From Hydractinia symbiolongicarpus (taxonomy: Eukaryota > Cnidaria > Hydrozoa > Anthoathecata > Hydractiniidae), in contig NC_079876.1 in the NCBI RefSeq assembly GCF_029227915.1, positions 34,331,828 to 34,395,827 of the forward strand: DNA of 64,000 bases, read 5' to 3'. A model generated the notes under the pieces. The model made no database searches and was not told where the DNA came from. It saw only the letters and a list, made by a program, of their open reading frames with translations. Both the position numbers and the translations under genes were made by a program. Positions 13,063-25,459 of this stretch are shown here, in pieces. Position 1 is the first letter of the stretch. The number at the start of each line of letters is the position of its first letter.

Positions 13063-14181
13063 TTTCTTAAGCGCGCGATAACGGATAGGATTGGTCCCAC
13101 AGTAAAGAACGACTTATTTATCTAAATTCTTAAATGAAGCGCTGCCACAACGCCCAGTGTAATCGCTGATTTCCGGCAATCACGTCAAATTAAGAAGAAT
13201 GTTTTTCTTGGAGTCCATTTGTGTCATTTCTTACATTGATCAGGTCACAATCCAAAGTTGGTTCAATTAAGTCCCACATTCAATCGTTTCACTGTTAAAA
13301 GTGATGCAACCTAGTAATATCATAAATATATCGCTAAATACATGTTGGTACGAATATGTGCCTCAACCATTGTAACTCAAACGGATTGATACTGTTAGAA
13401 AGTCAATGAAATATTTTTCTTGAAACTGTCTCTATTTCTTCAGCGCGGGATAACAGCTAGGATTGGTGCCACAGTAAGAAATGACTTATTTATCTAAATT
13501 TTTATATGAAGCGCTACCACAGAGCCCAGTGTAATCGCTAAGTTTCGGCAATCATGTCAAATTAAGAAGAATGTTATTTCTTGGAGTCCAATTTTCTCCT
13601 TTATCACATTTATCAGGTGAAAGTCCAAAGTTAGTTCAATTAAGTCCTATAGTCAATCGTTTCATAGTTAAAAGCAATGCAACCTAGTAATATTAGAAAA
13701 ATATTGCTAAATACATGTTGGTACGAATATGTGACCAAACCGTTGTAACTGAAAGGGACTGACACCGTTAGAAAGTCAATGAAATGTAGTTTTTGAAACT
13801 GTCGCTATTTCTTCAGCGCACGATAACGGATAGGATTGGTCCCACAGTAAAGAATGACTTATTTATCTAAACTCTTAAATGAAGCGCTACCACAGCGGTC
13901 AGTGTAATCGCTGAGTTCCAGCAATCACGTCAAATTAAGAAGAATGTTATTTTCTTGAAGTCCAATTGTCTCATTTTTCACATTTATCAGGTCACAGTCC
14001 AAAGTTAGTTCAATTAAGTCCCACAGTCAATCGCTTCTTTGTTAAAAGCGATGAAACCTAGTAATATCAAAAAAATATCGCTAAATACATGTTGGTACGA
14101 ATATGTGACACAACCGTTGAAACTCAAACGGATTGACACCGTTAAAAAGTCAATGAAGTGTAGTTTTTGAAACTGTCGCTA
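13063..14181. repeat. Transition between 7-mer and 4-mer HOR blocks
   Basis: Monomer starts are 13063 (a-like), 13435 (b-like) and 13808 (g-like). Compared with the block to the left, the a-like monomer has GCTGCCACAACGCCC and the b-like one has GCGCGGGATAACAGC, the form shared with the 4-mer block to the right. No other content was seen. Confidence 0.8.
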
Positions 14182-17172
14182 TTTCTTAAGCGCGCGATAA
14201 CGGATAGGATTGGTGCCACAGTAAAGAACGACTTATTTATCTAAACTCTTAAATGTAGCGCTACCACAGCGCCCAGTGTAATCGCTGAGTTCCGGCAATC
14301 CCGTCAAATTAAGAAGAATGTTATTTCTAGGAGTCCAATTGTCTCCTTTATCACATTTATAAGGTCACAGTCCATAACCAGTTCAATTAAGTCCCATAGT
14401 CAATCGTTTCACTGTTAAAAGCAATACAACCTAGTAATATCAGAAAAATATCGCTAAATACATGTTGGTACGAATATAAGCCTCAACCATTGTAACTCAA
14501 ACGGATTGATACTGTTAGAAAGTCAATGAAATATACTTTTTGAAACTGTCTCTATTTCTTCAGCGCGGGATAACAGCTAGGATTGGTCCCACAGTAAGAA
14601 TTGACTTATTTATCTAAATTTTGATATGAAGCGCCACCACAGAGCCCAGTGTAATCGCTAAGTTTCGGCAATCATGTCAAATTAAGAAGAATGTTATTTC
14701 TTGGAGTCCAATTGTCTCCTTTATCACATTTATCAGATGACAGTCCAAAGTTAGTTCAATTAAGTCCTATAGTCAATCGTTTCATAGTTAAAAGCGATGC
14801 AACCTAGTAATATTAGAAAAATATTGCTAAATTCATGTTGGTACGAATATGTGCCTCAACCATTGTAACTCAAACAGATTGATACTGTTAGAAAGTCAAT
14901 AAAATGTAGTTTTTGAAACTATTGCTACTTCTTCAGCGCGTGCTAACGGCTAAGATTGGTCCCACAGTCAAAAAATGACTTTTTTTAGCTTAATTTTTAA
15001 ATGAAGCGCTACCACAGCGCTCAGTGTAATCGCTGAGTTCTGCCAATCACGTCAAATTAAGAAGAATGTTATTTCTTGGAGTCCAATTGTCTCACTTTCA
15101 CATTTATAAGGTCACAGTCCATAATCAGTTCAATTAAGTCCCACAGTCAATCGCTTCACTGTTAAAAGCCATACAACCTAGTAATATTAGAAAAATATTG
15201 CTAAGTACATGTTGGTACGAATATGTGACCAAACCATTGTAACTCAAACGGACTGACACCGTTAGAAAGTCAATGAAATGTATTGTTTGAAACTATTGTT
15301 ACTTCTTCAGCGCGCGCTAACGGCTAGGATTGGTCCCACAGTAAAAAAATGACTTTTTTTAGCTTAATTTTTAAATGAAGCGCTACCACAGCGCCCAGTG
15401 TAATCGCTGAGTTCCGGCAATCACGTCAATTTAAGAAGAATGTTATTTCTTGGAGTCCAATTGTCTCCTTTATCACATTTATCAAGTGACAGTCCAAAGT
15501 TAGTTCAATTAGGTCCCACAGTCAATCGTTTCATAGTTAAAAGCGATGCAACCTAGTAATATTAGAAAAATATTGTTAAGTACATGTTGGTACGAATATG
15601 TGACCAAACCGTTGTAACTGAAAGGAACTGACACCGTTAAAAAGTCAATGAAATTAAGTTTTTAAAACTATTGCTATTTCGTCAGCGCGCGATAACGGAT
15701 AGGATTGGTCCCACAGTAAAAAAATGACTTATTTATCTAAACTCTTAAATGTAGCGCTACCACAGCGCCCAGTGTAATCGCTGAGTTCCGGCAATCCCGT
15801 CAAATTAAGAAGAATGTTATTTCTAGGAGTCCAATTGTCTCCTTTATCACATTTATAAGGTCACAGTCCATAACCAGTTCAATTAAGTCCCATAGTCAAT
15901 CGTTTCACTGTTAACAGCAATACAACCTAGTAATATCAGAAAAATATCGCTAAATACATGTTGGTACGAATATGAGCCTCAACCATTGTAACTCAAACGG
16001 ATTGATACTGTTAGAAAGTCAATGAAATATACTTTTTGAAACTGTCTCTATTTCTTCAGCGCGGGATAACAGCTAGGATTGGTCCCACAGTAAGAATTGA
16101 CTTATTTATCTAAATTTTGATATGAAGCGCCACCACAGAGCCCAGTGTAATCGCTAAGTTTCGGTAATCATGTCAAATTAAGAAGAATGTTATTTCTTGG
16201 AGTCCAATTGTCTCCTTTATCACATTTATCAGATGACAGTCCAAAGTTTGTTCAATTAAGTCCTATAGTCAATCGTTTCATAGTTAAAAGCGATGCAACC
16301 TAGTAATATTAGAAAAATATTGCTAAATTCATGTTGGTACGAATATGTGCCTCAACCATTGTAACTCAAACAGATTGATACTGTTAGAAAGTCAATAAAA
16401 TGTAGTTTTTGAAACTATTGCTACTTCTTCAGCGCGTGCTAACGGCTAAGATTGGTCCCACAGTCAAAAAATGACTTTTTTTAGCTTAATTTTTAAATGA
16501 AGCGCTACCACAGCGCTCAGTGTAATCGCTGAGTTCTGCCAATCACGTCAAATTAAGAAGAATGTTATTTCTTGGAGTCCAATTGTCTCACTTTCACATT
16601 TATAAGGTCACAGTCCATAATCAGTTCAATTAAGTCCCACAGTCAATCGCTTCACTGTTAAAAGCCATACAACCTAGTAATATTAGAAAAATATTGCTAA
16701 GTACATGTTGGTACGAATATGTGACCAAACCATTGTAACTCAAACGGACTGACACCGTTAGAAAGTCAATGAAATGTAGTGTTTGAAACTATTGCTACTT
16801 CTTCAGCGCGCGCTAACGGCTAGGATTGGTCCCACAGTAAAAAAATGACTTTTTTTAGCTTAATTTTTAAATGAAGCGCTACCACAGCGCCCAGTGTAAT
16901 CGCTGAGTTCCGGCAATCACGTCAAATTAAGAAGAATGTTATTTCTTGGAGTCCAATTGTCTCCTTTATCACATTTATCAAGTGACAGTCCAAAGTTAGT
17001 TCAATTACATCCCACAGTCAATCGTTTCATAGTTAAAAGCGATGCAACCTAGTAATATTAGAAAAATATTGTTAAGTACATGTTGGTACGAATATGTGAC
17101 CAAACCGTTGTAACTGAAAGGAACTGACACCGTTAAAAAGTCAATGAAATTAAGTTTTTAAAACTATTGCTA
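14182..17172. repeat. 4-monomer HOR, two copies of ~1496 bp
   Basis: Copy one starts are 14182, 14555, 14928 and 15302; copy two starts are 15677, 16051, 16424 and 16798. Shared marks at the same offset include AATCCCGTCAAATT and CATAACCAG in the first monomer, GAAGCGCCACCACAGAG in the second, GCGTGCTAACGGCTAAG in the third and GGTCCCAC with CTAACGG in the fourth. Copies differ by isolated substitutions, so the duplication is recent relative to monomer divergence. Confidence 0.88.
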
Positions 17173-18292
17173 TTTCTTCAGCGCGCGATAACGGATAGGA
17201 TTGGTCCCACAGTAAAAAAATGACTTATTTATCTAAACTCTTAAATGTAGCGCTACCACAGCGCCCAGTGTGATCGCTGAGTTCCGGCAATCACCTCAAA
17301 TTAAGAAGAATGTTATTTCTAGAAGTCCAATTGTCTCCTTTATCACATTTATAAGGTCACAGTCCATAATTAGTTCAATTAAGTCCCATAGTCAATCGTT
17401 TCACTGTTAAAAGCAATACAACCTAGTAATATCAGAAAAATATCGCTAAATACATGTTGGTACGATTATGTGCCTCAACCATTGTAACTCAAACGGATTG
17501 ATACTGTTAGAAAGTCAATGAAATAAACTTTTTGAAACTGTCTCTATTTCTTCAGCGCGGGATAACAGCTAGGATTGGTCCCACAGTAAGAAATGACTTA
17601 TTTATCTAAATTTTTATATGAAGCGCTACCACAGAGCCCAGTGTAATCGCTAAGTTTCGGCAATCATGTCAAATTAAGAAGAATGTTATTTCTTGGAGTC
17701 CAATTTTCTCCTTTATCACATTTATCAGGTGAAAGTCCAAAGTTAGTTCAATTAAGTCCTATAGTCAATCGTTTCATAGTTAAAAGCGATGCAACCTAGT
17801 AATTTTAGAAAAATATTGCTAAATACATGTTGGTACGAATATGCGACCAAACCCTTGTAACTGAAAGGGACTGACACCGTTAGATAGTCAATGAAATGTA
17901 GTTTTTGAAACTGTCGCTATTTCTTCAGCGCACGATAACGGATAGGATAGGTCCCACAGTAAAGAATGACTTATTTATCTAAACTCTTAAATGAAGCGCT
18001 ACCACAGCGGTCAGTGTAATCGCTGAGTTCCAGCAATCACGTCAAATTAAGAAGAATGTTATTTCTTGAAGTCCAATTGTCTCATTTTTCACTTTTATCA
18101 GGTCACAGTCCAAAGTTAGTTCAATTAAGTCCCACAGTCAATCGTTTCTTTGTTAAAAGCGATGAAACCTAGTAATATCAAAAAAATATCGCTAAATACA
18201 TGTTGGTACGAATATGTGACCAAACCGTTGTAACTCAAACGGATTGGCACCGTTAAAAAGTCAGTGAAGTGTAGTTTTTGAAACTGTCGCTA
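17173..18292. repeat. Partial third 4-mer copy joined to g-type monomer
   Basis: Starts are 17173, 17547 and 17920. The first two follow the order of the 4-mer block (TCTAGAAGTCC variant, then GCGCGGGATAACAGC), after which a g-like monomer (GCACGATAAC, TTGAAGTCC, TTTCTTTGTT) replaces the expected third subtype. The HOR is broken here by a switch to another subtype series. Confidence 0.75.
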
Positions 18293-19038
18293 TTTCTTGA
18301 GCGCGCGATAACGGATAGGATTGGTCCCACAGTAAAGAACGACTTATTTATCTAAATTCTTAAATGAAGCGCTGCCACAACGCCCAGTGTAATCGCTGAT
18401 TTCCGGCAATCACGTCAAATTAAGAAGAATGTTTTTTCTTGGAGTCCATTTGTGTCATTTCTTACATTGATCAGGTCACAATCCAAAGTTAGTTCAATTA
18501 AGTCCCACAGTCAATCGTTTCTTTTTTAAAAGCGATGAAACCTAGTAATATCAGATAAAAATCGCTAAATACATGTTGGTGCGAATATGTGACCAAATCG
18601 TTGTTACTGAAAGGGACTGACACCGTTAGAAAGTCAATGAAATGTAGTTTTTGAAACTGTCGCAATTTCTTCAGCGCGCGATAACGGATAGGATTGGTCC
18701 CACAGTAAAGATTGACTAATTTATCTAAACTCTTAAATGAAGCTCTACCGCAGCGGCCAGTGTAATCGCTGAGCTCCGGCAATCACGTCAAATTAAGAAG
18801 AATGTTATTTCTTGGAGTCCATCTGTCTCATTTTTCACATTTATCAGGTCACAGTCCAAAGTTAGTTCAGTTAAGTCCCACAGTCAATCGTTTCATTGTT
18901 AAAAGCGATGCAACCTAGTAATATGAAAAAAATATCGCTAAATACATGTTGGTACGAATATGTGACACAACCGTTGCAACTCAAACGGACTGACACCGTT
19001 AGATAGTCAATGAAATGTAGTTCTTGAAACTGTCGCTA

Positions 19039-19650
19039 TTTCTTCAGCGCGCGATAACGCCTGGCGTTGGTCCCACAATAAAAAACGACTTTTTTATCCC
19101 AATTCTTAAATGAAGCGCTACCACAGAGCCCAGTGTAATCGCTGAGTTCCAGCAATCACGTCAAATTAAGAAGAATGTTATTTCTTGGAGTCAAATTTTC
19201 TCATTTATCACATTTATCAGGTCACAGTCCAAAGTTAGTTCAATTAAGTCCCACAGTCAATCGTTTTATAGTTAAAAGGGATGCAATGCAATAACGGCTA
19301 GGATTGGTCCCACAATAAAAAAATGACTTTTTTTATCTTAATTCTTAAATGACGCGCTACCACAGAGCCCAATGTAATCCCTGAGTTTCGGCAATCATGT
19401 CAAATTAAAAAGAATGTTATATCTTGTAGTCCAATTGTCTCCTTTACCACATTTATCAGGTGACAGTCCAAAGTTAGTTCAATTAAGTCCCACAGTCAAT
19501 CGTTTCATTGTTAAAAGCGATGCAACCTTATAGTATTAGAAAAATATTGCTAAATACATGTTGGTATGAATATGTGACCAAACCGTTGTAACTGAAAGGG
19601 ACTGACACCGTTAGAAAGTCAATGAAATGTAGTTTTTGAAACTGTCGCTA
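19039..19650. repeat. Deletion-fused double monomer 1
   Basis: Two monomers are fused by a net loss of about 134 bp. The left part ends at its position 248 (GGATGCAA) and the right part resumes at position 16 (ATAACGG), with TGCA between them, giving ATGCAATGCA at 19281-19290. This copy has TCGTTTTATAG just before the junction. Confidence 0.95.
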
Positions 19651-20262
19651 TTTCTTCAGCGCGCGATAACGGATAGGATTGTTCCCACAGTAAATAATGA
19701 CTTATTTATCTAAACTCTTACATGAAGCGCTACCACAGCGGCCAGTGTAATCGCTGAGTTCCGGCAATCACGTCAAATTAAGAAGAATGTTATTTCTTGG
19801 AGTCAAATTTTCTCATTTATCACATTTATCAGGTCACAGTCCAAAGTTAGTTCAATTAAGTCCCACAGTCAATCGTTTCATAGTTAAAAGGGATGCAATG
19901 CAATAACGGCTAGGATTGGTCCCACAATAAAAAAATGACTTTTTTTATCTTAATTCTTAAATGACGCGCTACCACAGAGCCCAGTGTAATCCCTGAGTTT
20001 CGGCAATCATGTCAAATTAAAAAGAATGTTATATCTTGTAGTCCAATTGTCTCCTTCACCACATTTATCAGGTGACAGTCCAAAGTTAGTTCAATTAAGT
20101 CCCACAGTCAATCGTTTCATTGTTAAAAGCGATGCAACCTAGTAGTCTCAGAAAAATATCGCTAAATAGATGTTGGTACGATTATGTGACCCAACGGTTG
20201 TAACTCAAACGGATCGACACCGTTAGAAAGTCAATGAAATGTAGTTCTTGAAACTGTCGCAA
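19651..20262. repeat. Deletion-fused double monomer 2
   Basis: Same junction as the other fused units, ATGCAATGCA at 19893-19902, but with TCGTTTCATAG before it. The left part starts GGATAGGATTGTTCCC; the right part carries CCTTCACCACATTT and an unusual AAATAGATGTTGG. Confidence 0.95.
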
Positions 20263-21008
20263 TTTCTTCAGCGCGCGATAACGGATAGGATTGGTCCCAC
20301 AGTAAAGAACGACTTATTTATCTAAATTCTTAAATGAAGCGCTGCCACAACGCCCAGTGTAATCGCTGATTTCCGGCAATCACGTCAAATTAAGAAGAAT
20401 GTTTTTTCTTGGAGTCCATTTGTGTCATTTCTTACATTGATCAGGTCACAATCCAAAGTTAGTTCAATTAAGTCCCACAGTCAATCGTTTCTTTTTTAAA
20501 AGCGATGAAACCTAGTAATATCAGATAAAAATCGCTAAATACATGTTGGTGCGAATATGTGACCAAATCGTTGTTACTGAAAGGGACTGACACCGTTAGA
20601 AAGTCAATGAAATGTAGTTTTTGAAACTGTCGCAATTTCTTCAGCGCGCGATAACGGATAGGATTGGTCCCACAGTAAAGATTGACTAATTTATCTAAAC
20701 TCTTAAATGAAGCTCTACCGCAGCGGCCAGTGTAATCGCTGAGCTCCGGCAATCACGTCAAATTAAGAAGAATGTTATTTCTTGGAGTCCATCTGTCTCA
20801 TTTTTCACATTTATCAGGTCACAGTCCAAAGTTAGTTCAGTTAAGTCCCACAGTCAATCGTTTCATTGTTAAAAGCGATGCAACCTAGTAATATGAAAAA
20901 AATATCGCTAAATACATGTTGGTACGAATATGTGACACAACCGTTGCAACTCAAACGGACTGACACCGTTAGATAGTCAATGAAATGTAGTTCTTGAAAC
21001 TGTCGCTA

Positions 21009-21620
21009 TTTCTTCAGCGCGCGATAACGCCTGGCGTTGGTCCCACAATAAAAAACGACTTTTTTATCCCAATTCTTAAATGAAGCGCTACCACAGAGCC
21101 CAGTGTAATCGCTGAGTTCCAGCAATCACGTCAAATTAAGAAGAATGTTATTTCTTGGAGTCAAATTTTCTCATTTATCACATTTATCAGGTCACAGTCC
21201 AAAGTTAGTTCAATTAAGTCCCACAGTCAATCGTTTTATAGTTAAAAGGGATGCAATGCAATAACGGCTAGGATTGGTCCCACAATAAAAAAATGACTTT
21301 TTTTATCTTAATTCTTAAATGACGCGCTACCACAGAGCCCAATGTAATCCCTGAGTTTCGGCAATCATGTCAAATTAAAAAGAATGTTATATCTTGTAGT
21401 CCAATTGTCTCCTTTACCACATTTATCAGGTGACAGTCCAAAGTTAGTTCAATTAAGTCCCACAGTCAATCGTTTCATTGTTAAAAGCGATGCAACCTTA
21501 TAGTATTAGAAAAATATTGCTAAATACATGTTGGTATGAATATGTGACCAAACCGTTGTAACTGAAAGGGACTGACACCGTTAGAAAGTCAATGAAATGT
21601 AGTTTTTGAAACTGTCGCTA
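21009..21620. repeat. Deletion-fused double monomer 3
   Basis: Counterpart of the unit at 19039 in the second 1970-bp copy; junction ATGCAATGCA at 21251-21260, with the TCGTTTTATAG form upstream. Confidence 0.95.
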
Positions 21621-22232
21621 TTTCTTCAGCGCGCGATAACGGATAGGATTGTTCCCACAGTAAATAATGACTTATTTATCTAAACTCTTACATGAAGCGC
21701 TACCACAGCGGCCAGTGTAATCGCTGAGTTCCGGCAATCACGTCAAATTAAGAAGAATGTTATTTCTTGGAGTCAAATTTTCTCATTTATCACATTTATC
21801 AGGTCACAGTCCAAAGTTAGTTCAATTAAGTCCCACAGTCAATCGTTTCATAGTTAAAAGGGATGCAATGCAATAACGGCTAGGATTGGTCCCACAATAA
21901 AAAAATGACTTTTTTTATCTTAATTCTTAAATGACGCGCTACCACAGAGCCCAGTGTAATCCCTGAGTTTCGGCAATCATGTCAAATTAAAAAGAATGTT
22001 ATATCTTGTAGTCCAATTGTCTCCTTCACCACATTTATCAGGTGACAGTCCAAAGTTAGTTCAATTAAGTCCCACAGTCAATCGTTTCATTGTTAAAAGC
22101 GATGCAACCTAGTAGTCTCAGAAAAATATCGCTAAATAGATGTTGGTACGATTATGTGACCCAACGGTTGTAACTCAAACGGATCGACACCGTTAGAAAG
22201 TCAATGAAATGTAGTTCTTGAAACTGTCGCTA
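21621..22232. repeat. Deletion-fused double monomer 4
   Basis: Counterpart of the unit at 19651 in the second 1970-bp copy; junction ATGCAATGCA at 21863-21872. Confidence 0.95.
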
Positions 22233-25200
22233 TTTCTTCAGCGCGCGATAACGCCTGGGATTGGTCCCACAATAAAAAAACGACTTTTTTATCTCAATTC
22301 TTAAATGAAGCGCTACCACAGAGACCAGTGTAATCGCTGAGTTTCGTCAATCATGTCAATATAAGAAGAATGTTATTTCTTGGAGTCCAATTGTCTCCTT
22401 TATCACATTTATCAGGTGACAGTTTAAAGTTAGTTCAATTAAATCCCACAGTCAATCGTTTCATAGTTAAAAGCGATGCAACCTTATAATATTAGAAAAA
22501 TATTGCTAAATACATGTTGGTATGAATATGTGACCAAACCGTTGTAACTGAAAGGGACTGACACCGTTAGAAAGTCAATGAAATGTAGTTTTTGAAACTG
22601 TCGCTATTTCTTCAGCGCGCGATAACGGATAGGATTGGTCCTACAGTAAAGAATGACTTATTTATCTAAACTCTTAATTGAAGCGCTACCACAGCGGCCA
22701 GTGTAATCGCTAAGCTCCGGCAATCGCGTCAAATTAAGGAGAATGTTATTTCTTGGAGTCCAATTGTCTCATTTTTCACATTTATCAGGTCACAATCCAA
22801 AGTTAGTTCAATTAAGTCCCACAGTCAATTGTTTCATTGTTAAAAGCGATGCAACCTAGTAGTATGAAAAAAATATCGCTAAATACATGTTGGTACAAAT
22901 ATGTGACACAACCGTTGAATCTCAAACGGACTGACACCGTTAAAAAGTCAATGAAATGTAGTTCTTGAAACTGTCGCTATTTCTTCAGCGCGCGCTAACG
23001 GCAAGGATTGGTCCCACAGTAAAAAAATGACTTTTTTTAGCTTAATTTTTAAATGAAGCGCTACCACAGAGCCCAGTGTAATCGCTGAGTTCCGGCAATC
23101 ACGTCAAATTAAGAAGAATGTTATTTCTTGGAGTCCAATGGTCTCACTTTCACATTTATAAGGTCACAGTCCATAATCAGTTCAATTAAGTCCCAAAGTC
23201 AATCGTTTCACTGTTAAAAGCCATACAACCTAGTAATATCAGAAAAATATCGCTAAATACATGTTGGTACGAATATGTGCCTCAACCATTGTAACTCAAA
23301 CGGACTGATACTGTTAGAAAGTCAATGAAATGTAGTTTTTGAAACTGTCGCTATTTCTTCAGCGCGCGATAACGGATAGGATTGGTCCCACAGTAAAGAA
23401 TGACTAATTTATCTAAACTCTTAAATGAAGCTCTACCACAGCGGCCAGTGTAATCGCTGAGCTCCGGCAATCACGTCAAATTAAGAAGAATGTTATTTCT
23501 TGGAGTCCATTTGTCTCATTTTTCACATTTATCAGGTCACAGTCCGAAGTTAGTTCAGTTAAGTCCCACAGTCAATCGTTTCATTGTTAAAAGCGATGCA
23601 ACCTAGTAATATGAAAAAAATATCGCTAAATACATGTTGGTACGAATATGTGACACAACCGTTGAAACTCAAACGGACTGACACCGTTTGAAAGTCAATG
23701 AAATGTAGTTCTTGAAACTGTCGCTATTTCTTCAGCACGCGATTATGCCTGGGATTGGTCCCACAATAAAAAAACGACTTTTTTATCTCAATTCTTAAAT
23801 GAAGCGCTACCACAGAGACCAGTGTAATCGCTGAGTTTCGTCAATCATGTCAAATTAAGAAGAATGTTATTTCTTGGAGTCCAATTGTCTCCTTTATCAC
23901 ATTTATCAGATGACAGTTCAAAGTTAGTTCAATTAAGCCCCACAGTCAATCGTTTCATAGTTAAAAGCGATGCAACCTTATAGTATTAGAAAAATATTGC
24001 TAAATACATGTTGGTATGAATATGTGACCAAACCGTTGTAACTGAAAGGGACAGACACCGTTAGAAAGTCAATGAAATGTAGTTTTTGAAACTGTCGCTA
24101 TTTCTTCAGCGCGCGATAACGGATAGGATTGTTCCCACAGTAAATAATGACTTATTTATCTATACTCTTACATGAAGCGCTACCACAGCGGCCAGTGTAA
24201 TCGCTGAGTTCCGGCAATCACGTCAAATTAAGAAGAATGTTATTTCTTGGAGTCAAATTTTCTCATTTATCACATTTATCAGGTGACAGTCCAAAGTTAG
24301 TTCAATTAAGTCCCACAGTCAATCGTTTCATTGTTAAAAGCGATGCAACCTAGTAGTCTCAGAAAAATATCGCTAAATACATGTTTGTACGAATATGTGA
24401 CCCAACCGTTGTAACTCAAACGGACCGACACCGTTAGAAAGTCAATGAAATGTAGTTCTTGAAACTGTCGCTATTTCTTCAGTGCGCGATAACGCCTGGG
24501 ATTGGTCCCACAATAAAAAAACGACTTTTTTATCTCAATTCTTAAATGAAGCGCTACCACAGAGACCAGTGTAATCGCTGAGTTTCGTCAATCATGTCAA
24601 TATAAGAAGAATGTTATTTCTTGGAGTCCAATTGTCTCCTTTATCACATTTATCAGGTGACAGTTCAAAGTTAGTTCAATTAAGTCCCACAGTCAATCGT
24701 TTCATTGTTAAAAGCGATGCAACCTTATAGTATTAGAAAAATATTGCTAAATACATGTTGGTATGAATATGTGACCAAACCGTTGTAACTGAAAGGGACT
24801 GACACCGTTAGAAAGTCAATGAAATGTAGTTTTTGAAACTGTCGCTATTTCTTCAGCGCGCGATAACGGATAGGATTGTTCCCACAGTAAATAATGACTT
24901 ATTTATCTAAACTCTTACATGAAGCGCTACCACAGCGGCCAGTGTAATCGCTGAGTTCCGGCAATCACGTCAAATTAAGAAGAATGTTATTTCTTGGAGT
25001 CAAATTTTCTCATTTATCACATTTATCAGGTCACAGTCCAAAGTTAGTTCAATTAAGTCCCACAGTCAATCGTTTCATAGTTAAAAGGGATGCAATGCAA
25101 TAACGGCTAGGATTGGTCCCACAATAAAAAAATGACTTTTTTTATCTTAATTCTTAAATGACGCGCTACCACAGAGCCCAGTGTAATCCCTGAGTTTCGG

Positions 25201-25459
25201 CAATCATGTCAAATTAAAAAGAATGTTATATCTTGTAGTCCAATTGTCTCCTTCACCACATTTATCAGGTGACAGTCCAAAGTTAGTTCAATTAAGTCCC
25301 ACAGTCAATCGTTTCATTGTTAAAAGCGATGCAACCTAGTAGTCTCAGAAAAATATCGCTAAATACATGTTGGTACGAATATGTGACCCAACCGTTGTAA
25401 CTCAAACGGACCGACACCGTTAGAAAGTCAATGAAATGTAGTTCTTGAAACTGTCGCTA
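22233..25459. repeat. 3227-bp HOR unit, copy 1
   Basis: Full monomers start at 22233, 22607, 22980, 23354, 23727, 24101 and 24474, followed by the fused unit at 24848. The offset to the next copy is 3227 bp at every landmark checked, for example GCACGCGATTATGCC at 23735 and 26962. Subtype marks in order include GCCTGGGATTGG, GGTCCTACAG, CTAACGGCAAGG, GACTAATTTATC and GATTATGCC. Confidence 0.92.
24848..25459. repeat. Deletion-fused double monomer 5
   Basis: Closing element of the first 3227-bp unit; junction ATGCAATGCA at 25090-25099, with TCGTTTCATAG upstream and CCTTCACCAC in the right part. Confidence 0.95.

Larger units (their letters stand above)
18293..20262. repeat. 1970-bp HOR unit, copy 1
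   Basis: The unit holds two full monomers (18293 and 18666) followed by two 612-bp deletion-fused units (19039 and 19651). It recurs at a constant offset of 1970 bp. I noticed differences only at the unit edges (TTTCTTGAGCG against TTTCTTCAGCG). Two fused units in direct succession occur only in this block. Confidence 0.92.
20263..22232. repeat. 1970-bp HOR unit, copy 2
   Basis: Full monomers start at 20263 and 20636, fused units at 21009 and 21621. Private marks are retained from copy 1, for example GCCTGGCGTTGG near the first fused unit, CCTTCACCACATTT, and AAATAGATGTTGGTACGATT near the end. Such near identity over 1970 bp, against clear divergence between neighbouring monomers, indicates very recent duplication, or an assembly artefact. 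Confidence 0.92.

Noticed and set aside
18498-18782. 94-codon reading frame on the minus strand, identical at 20468-20752
   Set aside because: It lies across two satellite monomers and recurs only because of the 1970-bp duplication. It has no recognisable domain, and equivalent frames in other monomers are broken by stops and length shifts.
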